This document shows, piece after piece, positions 58,896 to 64,000 of a DNA stretch of 64,000 nt (position 1 is the first letter of the stretch; every line of letters begins with the position of its first letter). The stretch spans positions 32,410 through 96,409 of the forward strand of contig RXJW01000048.1 of NCBI GenBank assembly GCA_003963005.1, in the 5' to 3' direction. The DNA comes from Burkholderiales bacterium (GTDB lineage Bacteria > Pseudomonadota > Gammaproteobacteria > Burkholderiales > Burkholderiaceae_C). Made by a program: the position numbers and the translations under genes. The notes under the pieces were generated by a model that saw only the letters and a list, made by a program, of their open reading frames with translations, ran no database searches and was not told the DNA's origin.

Positions 58896-59984
58896 TCAGG
58901 AAGCGCTGCGCCGCAGGCGCGCGAGCAAGGAGGTGAGCAGGCCGAGCATCACCGCGGCACCCGCGGTGTGGGCCAGCGCGGCAACGAGGGGCCAGTCGAG
59001 GACGACGTTGGACAGGCCGGAGATGAACTGCCACGCGGCCACGGCGACAAGGCCTTGCGACGCCCGCGGCGCGTGCGGCCGCAGGCGCCAGGCCAGCAGC
59101 AGCAGCGCCGTGAACACGACGGCCGCACCGATCCGGTGGGCCAGGTGGATGGCCGCCAGCGCCTCGAAGCCGAGGTAGCCACCGCCCGCGCGCTGACCCA
59201 GCTCACGCCAGAGTTGGAAGCCCTGTGCGAAGTCCAGATGCGGCCACCACTGGCCGCCATGGCAGGTGGGGAATTCATCGCAGGCCAGCACGGCGTAGTT
59301 GGTGCTGACCCAGCCGCCGAGCGCCACCTGCATCAGGCCGAGCAGGAGCACCACGGCGGCCGCCGTGCGCAGCGCCCCCGGCACGGTAATCGGCTGCGGC
59401 CGGTAGGCTTCGTGCTGCCACGCCAGCAGCATCAGCAAGCCCATGCCGAAGAGCAGGTGCAGCGTGACGATGGCTGGGAAGAGCTTCATCGTGACCGTGA
59501 GCGCCCCGAAGCCGCCCTGCACGCAGACCCACAACAGCGTCAGTGTGGGCAGCCATGGCGAGGGCGCCGTTTCACCCGCCCGCCGGCGCAGGCGCCAGCT
59601 CAGCACCGCCATCACGAGGATCAGCAGCCCGACGCCGCTGGCGAGGTAACGGTGGATCATTTCGATCCAGGCCTTGCCATGCGTGACCGGACCCGTGGGC
59701 ATCGCCGCCTGGGCAGCCTCGATGGGCTCGCGGGCACCGAGCGGGCTGGCCGAGGCATAACAGCCCGGCCAGTCCGGGCAGCCGAGACCAGAGTCGGTCA
59801 GGCGCGTGAAGGCACCGAAGACGATCAGGTCGAAGGTCAGGAACAGCGTGAGCAGGGTGAGCGCGCGCAGGCGGCCAGCCGGTGTGCTGGCGCGTGAGCG
59901 CTGGCGCCACCAGAGCAGCGGCCCGAGGGCCACGGCACCGCCGATCGCCGCGACCTGTCCGAGGGGAAGGAGCACGTCTTCCAT
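58896..59984 (-). CDS. ctaA: Haem A synthase (COX15/CtaA)
   Basis: A 362-residue membrane protein with eight predicted helices that oxidises haem O to haem A. The COX15 motifs are present: [20 protein letters not shown] near the start, then His ligands in [25 protein letters not shown] and LAHTAGAAV. Two Cys-containing periplasmic loops ([17 protein letters not shown]) are typical of this type. It sits between the SCO-like gene and ctaB. Confidence 0.95.
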   Translation of the reverse strand: MEDVLLPLGQVAAIGGAVALGPLLWWRQRSRASTPAGRLRALTLLTLFLTFDLIVFGAFTRLTDSGLGCPDWPGCYASASPLGAREPIEAAQAAMPTGPVTHGKAWIEMIHRYLASGVGLLILVMAVLSWRLRRRAGETAPSPWLPTLTLLWVCVQGGFGALTVTMKLFPAIVTLHLLFGMGLLMLLAWQHEAYRPQPITVPGALRTAAAVVLLLGLMQVALGGWVSTNYAVLACDEFPTCHGGQWWPHLDFAQGFQLWRELGQRAGGGYLGFEALAAIHLAHRIGAAVVFTALLLLAWRLRPHAPRASQGLVAVAAWQFISGLSNVVLDWPLVAALAHTAGAAVMLGLLTSLLARLRRSAS

Positions 59985-59990
59985 GGCGGG

Positions 59991-60698
59991 TCAGCGGCCG
60001 GGGTTGTCCCAGCCTGCGCTGGCCTTCAGCAGCTTGACGAGATCGCCATGCAGCTTCTTGGGATCGGGGTCGGCTGGCGCACGCAGCATCCAGCGGCCCA
60101 GCGGATCGACGACGTAAAAATGGTCGGCCAAGGTCCTGCCGGCCGCCGGCTTGAGCCATGCCGACAGGCGGGCTTCGGGCACGCGCAGCACGGTGGCCTC
60201 CACGCCCTTCTGCAGCACCGCCGCCAGCACCTCGGGGCGCGGCGTACCGTTGTCCGGGATGAGCCAGATCTTGTCGACCCGGTCGCGCTCCTTGCCGAGC
60301 ATTTCGCGCAGCTGACGTTGCACGAAGAGCTGGCGCTCGCAGGCGGCATCGCAGGCGGCCGGGCGCACCGCCACCAATAGCCACTGGCCGTGCAGCGACT
60401 GGGCCGGCACAGGCCGGCCTTGCAGATCGGTCAGCGGCAGGTCCGTGGGCAGGTCGACGGTCGGCGTGATGAGTTCACCGTAGGCCGAACCCTGGGGTTT
60501 GATGACGTAGAAGGTGAAATACGACGCGATGACCGGGGCCGCGCAGATGGCCAGCACCAGCAGCATCTTGAGCCGCCCGGCCCGCTGCTCGGGCGCACGC
60601 CCCAGGCTGCGCGGATCCGGCTGGCTGTGCACTGTGAAGCTGACAGGCTCAGGGCTGCTGGCGGCGGAACCGGGGGCGGAGGTGTTGGAACCAGACAT
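59991..60698 (-). CDS. SCO-like membrane protein of the oxidase assembly operon
   Basis: A 235-residue protein with one membrane helix (about 44-66) and a periplasmic thioredoxin-like domain. Cys116 and Cys120 in AACDAACERQ have the C-x-x-x-C spacing of SCO1, and His193 in LADHFYVVDPLGRWML takes the place of the SCO1 copper-binding His, although overall sequence is very different. The family is usually left as hypothetical in Burkholderiales annotation. The gene overlaps the end of SURF1 by 50 nt and precedes ctaA. A redox or copper role in CuA assembly is inferred. Confidence 0.75.
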   Translation of the reverse strand: MSGSNTSAPGSAASSPEPVSFTVHSQPDPRSLGRAPEQRAGRLKMLLVLAICAAPVIASYFTFYVIKPQGSAYGELITPTVDLPTDLPLTDLQGRPVPAQSLHGQWLLVAVRPAACDAACERQLFVQRQLREMLGKERDRVDKIWLIPDNGTPRPEVLAAVLQKGVEATVLRVPEARLSAWLKPAAGRTLADHFYVVDPLGRWMLRAPADPDPKKLHGDLVKLLKASAGWDNPGR

Positions 60699-61353
60699 AG
60701 AGAGCGACGATCAGCGCGCAAAGCGCGAACCATTGAAAGGCGTAGCCGTAGTGTTTGTGCAGGCCCAGGTCAGGCGCGGGCCAATGGCGAAGCAGGCCAC
60801 CGTCGTCGGGACCCGCTGTTTGCACGACGGTGAGCGGCAGTAGCGCAAGGCCCGATTCGACCGCGAAAGCTGCCGGGTCGAGATTCTGCCGGATCGGCCC
60901 GCCGCCCCCGTCGCCGAGCTCGTAAAGCCGCGACGGCGAAGCGGCGAGACGGCCCACCACCTCGACGTCGCCGGCGGGCGTCGCCAACGGTGGCAGGTGA
61001 TCGCGCTGGACGGGGTCACGAGGGACCCAGCCACGTTGCACCAGGATGGCGTCCGGCCGGCCTGCGAGGCGCAGGGGCGTGACGACATAGAACCCGGCGC
61101 GGCCGTCCATGGGGCGGTTGTCGAGCCAGACCGTGCGCTCGGGGACCCACGTCCCACGCAGCGTGACGCGGCGGTGCAATTGCGATGCAGGCATGCCCAA
61201 CTCGGCATTGCGCAGCGGCACCCGAGCGCCCTCGGCGTCGATCGCTGCCTGCAGGTCGATCTTCTGCTGTGCCCGATCCAGTTGCCAGATGCCCAGACGC
61301 GCCGTCAGCAGGGCTCCGAGCAGTGCGGCCAGCAGCACGAGCACGCGTCGCAT
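60649..61353 (-). CDS. SURF1 family cytochrome oxidase assembly protein
   Basis: A 234-residue protein with N-terminal (about 4-22) and C-terminal (about 205-224) membrane helices and the SURF1 core between them: LGIWQLDRAQQK, VTLRGTWVPERTVWLDNR, FYVVTPLRL and VQRGWVPRD, ending HYGYAFQWFALCALI. SURF1 assists haem A insertion into subunit I. ATG 61353 gives the complete first helix. The divergent DUF2909 gene starts only 36 nt away. Confidence 0.93.
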   Translation of the reverse strand: MRRVLVLLAALLGALLTARLGIWQLDRAQQKIDLQAAIDAEGARVPLRNAELGMPASQLHRRVTLRGTWVPERTVWLDNRPMDGRAGFYVVTPLRLAGRPDAILVQRGWVPRDPVQRDHLPPLATPAGDVEVVGRLAASPSRLYELGDGGGGPIRQNLDPAAFAVESGLALLPLTVVQTAGPDDGGLLRHWPAPDLGLHKHYGYAFQWFALCALIVALYVWFQHLRPRFRRQQP

Positions 61354-61389
61354 GCTCACGTCGAGACCCCAGGCTGATAATCGGTCGCC

Positions 61390-61614
61390 ATGAAATTCGT
61401 GTTCCTGCTTGCCTTCATCGGCATCCTCGGTGCCCTCGCGGCCGCCGGCGTCTTCATGCTGCGCAAGGGCAAGGCCGAGGGCCGGCGCAGCCCGAACATG
61501 GCCCGGGCTCTCGCGCTGCGCGTGGCCTTGTCGGTGTCGCTGTTCCTGGTCATTTTGCTGAGCTGGAAGATGGGCTGGATCCAGCCGACCGGCCTGCCGG
61601 TGCGCAACGGCTGA
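61390..61614 (+). CDS. Twin-transmembrane protein (DUF2909)
   Basis: A 74-residue protein with two membrane helices (about 3-23 and 43-62) separated by a basic loop, matching DUF2909 proteins of betaproteobacterial cytochrome oxidase loci. It is read opposite to all other cox genes. TGATAAT (61375-61381) lies only 8 nt before the ATG, so the transcript would be nearly leaderless if this is the -10. Function unknown. Confidence 0.82.
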   Translation: MKFVFLLAFIGILGALAAAGVFMLRKGKAEGRRSPNMARALALRVALSVSLFLVILLSWKMGWIQPTGLPVRNG

Positions 61615-61616
61615 TT

Positions 61617-61646
61617 CCAAAAAAAAGCGCCGCGAGCGCGGCGCTT
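61617..61646 (-). terminator. Terminator of coxC (minus strand)
   Basis: Stem AAGCGCCGC / GCGGCGCTT (61625-61633 / 61638-61646) with a 4-nt loop. On the minus strand it is followed by eight T (61626-61619). It lies between the convergent coxC and DUF2909 genes. Confidence 0.88.
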
Positions 61647-61668
61647 GTGCAAGGCCCGGGAGCCGCCG

Positions 61669-62553
61669 TCACATCCAGTAGACGACCACGTACAGGCCGA
61701 GCCACACCACGTCCACGAAGTGCCAGTACCAGGCTGCGCCCTCGAAACCGAAGTGGCGGTCGGCGGTGAAGTGGCCCTTCATCAGGCGCAGTGTGATGAA
61801 CAGCAGCATCAGGGCACCCACGCAGACGTGGAAGCCGTGGAAGCCGGTCAGCATGAAGAAGGTCGAGCCGTAGATGCCGGAGCTGAGCTTCAGGTTCAGC
61901 TCGGCATAGGCGTGGTGGTATTCGTAGGCCTGGAAGCCCAGGAACGTGGCGCCCAACAGCACGGTGATCCACATCCAGGCGATGGTCTTGGCGCGGTGGC
62001 CGGCGATCAGCGCATGGTGGGCGATCGTCAGCGTGACGCCCGAGGTCAGCAGCAGCGCGGTGTTGATCGTCGGGATGGGCCACGGGCCCATCGTGCTGAA
62101 GGCTTCGACCGTGCCAGCCGGTGCCGCCGTGTAGCCGGCGGCGGTACTCGGCCAGATCGCCTTGAAGTCAGGCCAGAGCAGCGAGTTCTCGAGGCTGCCC
62201 AGCGACGGTACGGAGAACACGCGCGCCCAGTACAGCGCACCGAAGAAGGCTGCGAAGAACATCACCTCCGAGAAGATGAACCAGCCCATGCTCCAGCGGA
62301 AGGAGACGTCGATGCGGTCGCTGTAGAGGCCGCCTTCGCTTTCGCGGATGGCGTCACCGAACCACTGCTTGAGCACCAGCGCCCACAGGGCCAGGCCGCC
62401 GAACAGCGAGTACATGCCCCAGCCGTGACCATTGACCCACTGACCGGCACCCAGGATGACGAAGAACAGGCCCGTCGCGGCCATCACCGGGTGCCGTGAA
62501 GGCGCCGGGACGAAGTAGTACGGGGTCTTGCCCGGGGTTGTCGCTGCCGACAT
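61669..62553 (-). CDS. coxC: Cytochrome c oxidase subunit III
   Basis: A 294-residue membrane protein of the aa3-type oxidase with seven helices. Subunit III motifs are clear: SRHPVMAATGLFFVILGAG at the N-terminus, SEVMFFAAFFGALYWARVF with the conserved Glu, and the C-terminal FHGFHVCVGALMLLFI followed by WYWHFVDVVWLGLYVVVYW. AGGAG sits 8 nt before ATG 62553. A strong terminator follows the gene, so the downstream SURF1 group has its own promoter. Confidence 0.97.
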   Translation of the reverse strand: MSAATTPGKTPYYFVPAPSRHPVMAATGLFFVILGAGQWVNGHGWGMYSLFGGLALWALVLKQWFGDAIRESEGGLYSDRIDVSFRWSMGWFIFSEVMFFAAFFGALYWARVFSVPSLGSLENSLLWPDFKAIWPSTAAGYTAAPAGTVEAFSTMGPWPIPTINTALLLTSGVTLTIAHHALIAGHRAKTIAWMWITVLLGATFLGFQAYEYHHAYAELNLKLSSGIYGSTFFMLTGFHGFHVCVGALMLLFITLRLMKGHFTADRHFGFEGAAWYWHFVDVVWLGLYVVVYWM

Positions 62554-62600
62554 ATCGTTCTCCTGGTTCTCGCTCGTTCTGAACTCTGTCGCGGCGCGCC

Positions 62601-62843
62601 TCAGGCCGCCGCCACGCCGCTGCCGATGACCCAACGGACCAACAGCACCAGCATCAACACCAACAGGGCGGCACCCAGCACGCCCGCGATCACGACATGC
62701 ACCGGATTGAGCTTGGCCATGTCGTTCTCATGGTCCTTGCCCCGGCGCACACCGAAAAAACTCCACGCCACGGCGGAGACCGTCTGGCCGAACGACGCCT
62801 TGCGGCGCACGGCAGCTTTCAGATCAGCGCCGGGCTCGGTCAC
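62601..62843 (-). CDS. DUF2970 small membrane protein
   Basis: An 80-residue protein with a soluble N-terminal part (AVRRKASFGQTVSAVAWSFFGVR) and one C-terminal membrane helix (about 50-74). The N-terminal pattern and position between ctaG and coxC match DUF2970. GTG start overlaps the ctaG stop (GTGA, 62840-62843). Function unknown; probably an oxidase accessory. Confidence 0.88.
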   Translation of the reverse strand: MTEPGADLKAAVRRKASFGQTVSAVAWSFFGVRRGKDHENDMAKLNPVHVVIAGVLGAALLVLMLVLLVRWVIGSGVAAA

Positions 62844-63442
62844 AGCGCGCCCGCCTTCTGGGGCGCCTGCCCGACCTTGAACCCGCCCTTGCCCGCCACC
62901 TCGAAGAAGGTGTAGGACAGGGTGATCGTCTTCACATCCTTGGGCAGCTTGGGGTCAATGACGAACACGACCGGCCACTGCTTGCTCTCGCCCGGTGCCA
63001 AGGTGTACTCGTTGAAGCAGAAGCACTCCAGCTTGTTGAAGTGCGCGCTGGCCTGCATGGGCGCGTAACTGGGAATAGCCTGCGCAGCCATCGTGCGGTC
63101 CTGCTTGTTGCGGAACTCGTACATCACCGTGCTCAGCTCACCGGGGTGCACCGTCATGTGGCGCACGGCGGGCTTGAAATCCCAGGGACCACGGGCATTC
63201 GTGTCGAACTCGACCGTGATGCTGCGGCTGTAGTCGATCTGGCCATTGCCGTTGGCCACGCCCTTGTCGGCGAGCACGCCCTGACGTTCGGCCAGGGACA
63301 GCACGTTGATGCCCAGGGCCTGGCAGATCGCCTTGTACAGCGGCACCAGGGCATAGCCGAAGCCGAACATCAGCGCGACGATCACCGCCAGCTTCACGAC
63401 GAGCTGTCGGTTGTCGCGGCGCAGGGCGGCGAGGAAGTTCAT
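62840..63442 (-). CDS. ctaG: Cytochrome c oxidase assembly protein CtaG/COX11
   Basis: A 200-residue protein with one N-terminal membrane helix (about 15-35) and a periplasmic immunoglobulin-like copper domain. The COX11 copper motif CFCF is present in KLECFCFNEYTL, and FDTNARGPWDFKP is also characteristic. It delivers copper to the CuB site of subunit I. It starts 1 nt after the small assembly protein gene and overlaps the DUF2970 gene. Confidence 0.97.
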   Translation of the reverse strand: MNFLAALRRDNRQLVVKLAVIVALMFGFGYALVPLYKAICQALGINVLSLAERQGVLADKGVANGNGQIDYSRSITVEFDTNARGPWDFKPAVRHMTVHPGELSTVMYEFRNKQDRTMAAQAIPSYAPMQASAHFNKLECFCFNEYTLAPGESKQWPVVFVIDPKLPKDVKTITLSYTFFEVAGKGGFKVGQAPQKAGAL

Positions 63443-63443
63443 G

Positions 63444-63560
63444 TCAGTGGCTGCCGAACAGCGCCATCTTGACCATGAAGCCCACGCCGAAGGTCAAGGC
63501 CACCGTGAACAGGATGAGCCCCAGCCGGCGGTTGGCCTTGCGTTGCTCAGGCGTCGTCAT
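63444..63560 (-). CDS. Cytochrome oxidase small assembly protein (38 residues)
   Basis: A short gene between coxA and ctaG. The translated product has a polar N-terminus (MTTPEQRKANRRLG) and one membrane helix (LILFTVALTFGVGFMV), ending MALFGSH. The same kind of peptide with an EQRxxNxRxGL pattern is found in this position in related oxidase operons. It ends 1 nt before the ctaG ATG. A role in subunit I assembly is inferred from position only. Confidence 0.82.
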   Translation of the reverse strand: MTTPEQRKANRRLGLILFTVALTFGVGFMVKMALFGSH

Positions 63561-63570
63561 GGCCAGCCTC

Positions 63571-64000
63571 TCAAGCGACGATGCGGGTCGCCGAAGCGTC
63601 CAGCTTGGGCGGCTCTTCGAAGGTGTGGAACGGGGCCGGCGACGGCACTTCCCACTCCAGGCCTTCAGCGGCTTCCCACGGCTTCTGCGGCGCCTTGGCC
63701 CCCTTGCCGCGCATCATCGGGACGACGACGAACAGGAAGAAGTAGACCTGCATCAGACCGAAACCGAAGGCGCCGACGGAGGCGATCTGGTTGAAGTCCG
63801 TGAACTGCATGGGGTAGTCGGCATAACGACGCGGCATGCCGGCCAGCCCCAGGAAGTGCATCGGGAAGAAGGTCACGTTGAAGAAGATCAGCGAGCCCCA
63901 GAAGTGGATCTTGCCGCGGGTCTCGGAATACATCACGCCGGTCCACTTCGGGCCCCAGTAGTAGACGCCGGCGAACAGCGCGTACAGCGAGCCGGCCACC
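63571..64000 (-). CDS. coxA: Cytochrome c oxidase subunit I, C-terminal part (gene runs off the window)
   Basis: About 142 C-terminal residues of the haem-copper oxidase catalytic subunit. The segment has GVYYWGPKWTG, HFWGSLIFFNVTFFPMHFLG and GMPRRYADYPMQF, hallmark of the last helices of aa3-type subunit I, then a final membrane helix and a cytoplasmic tail. The start lies beyond position 64000. It heads the minus-strand group coxA, small protein, ctaG, DUF2970, coxC. Confidence 0.96.
   Translation of the reverse strand, partial: VAGSLYALFAGVYYWGPKWTGVMYSETRGKIHFWGSLIFFNVTFFPMHFLGLAGMPRRYADYPMQFTDFNQIASVGAFGFGLMQVYFFLFVVVPMMRGKGAKAPQKPWEAAEGLEWEVPSPAPFHTFEEPPKLDASATRIVA

Overview
The window is a GC-rich (visibly about 70% G+C) chromosomal segment of a flagellated, aerobic betaproteobacterium. 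Gene content and protein style (FlhDC-type flagellar cluster order, PA2778/PA2779 pair, cytochrome oxidase assembly cluster with DUF2970, DUF2909 and a tiny assembly protein, RpoH with its QRKLFFNLR box) point to Burkholderiales, most likely the Rubrivivax-Leptothrix-Roseateles side. The genus is an inference; no rRNA is present.

Layout. (1) 1-16425: flagellar cluster fliD, fliS, fliT, a YcgR-type PilZ brake overlapping a pseudopilin gene, fliE (divergent), then fliFGHIJK and fliLMNOPQ-R on the plus strand. Two copies of a short CACAGAGACACAG-type palindromic repeat sit inside this operon (before fliH and before fliO). A ~590-bp foldback element with 117-bp imperfect terminal inverted repeats separates fliQ from fliR. 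(2) 16516-22612: a Tat-exported amidase, then on the minus strand a four-gene ABC export system (membrane-fusion protein, ATPase, two FtsX-type permeases). (3) 22736-28270, minus strand: an overlapping five-gene signalling operon: REC-histidine kinase, NarL-type regulator, YfiN-like diguanylate cyclase, TonB-dependent receptor, YfiR-like periplasmic protein. (4) 28480-34373: chemotaxis operon with a short CheZ-like protein, cheY, cheA, cheW and a Cache-domain chemoreceptor. (5) 34465-44381: alaS, gabD, a very large Oar-type TonB receptor and a divergent lipoprotein 5'-nucleotidase. (6) 44525-48087: hybrid phosphorelay kinase coupled to a REC-GGDEF protein. (7) 48279-49846: tRNA-Gly(CCC), then the PA2779/PA2778 pair. 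(8) 49872-56171: an orphan two-module FtsX permease coupled to a MASE1/CHASE/PAS hybrid kinase and a second CheW. (9) 56262-57257: rpoH preceded by a perfect CIRCE element. (10) 57395-64000: haem A and CuA assembly genes (SCO1, ctaB, ctaA, a SCO-like protein, SURF1), DUF2909, coxC, DUF2970, ctaG, a 38-residue assembly protein and the end of coxA.

How it fits together. The window is dominated by motility and its control. The flagellar export and rotor genes, a c-di-GMP-responsive brake, two to three c-di-GMP-producing or sensing systems and the core chemotaxis pathway lie within 50 kb. Overlapping stop/start codons (ATGA, GTGA, TTGA) are frequent and define the operons. The heat-shock sigma gene appears to be placed under HrcA by its CIRCE site. 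The right end is the respiratory terminal-oxidase biogenesis locus.

Main points for a second look: the foldback element in fliQ-fliR, the minimal CheZ-like protein, the YfiN-TonB-YfiR operon with its own two-component pair, CIRCE at rpoH, and the PA2779/PA2778 membrane peptide-peptidase pair. All functional statements rest on reading motifs by eye; no database search was run.
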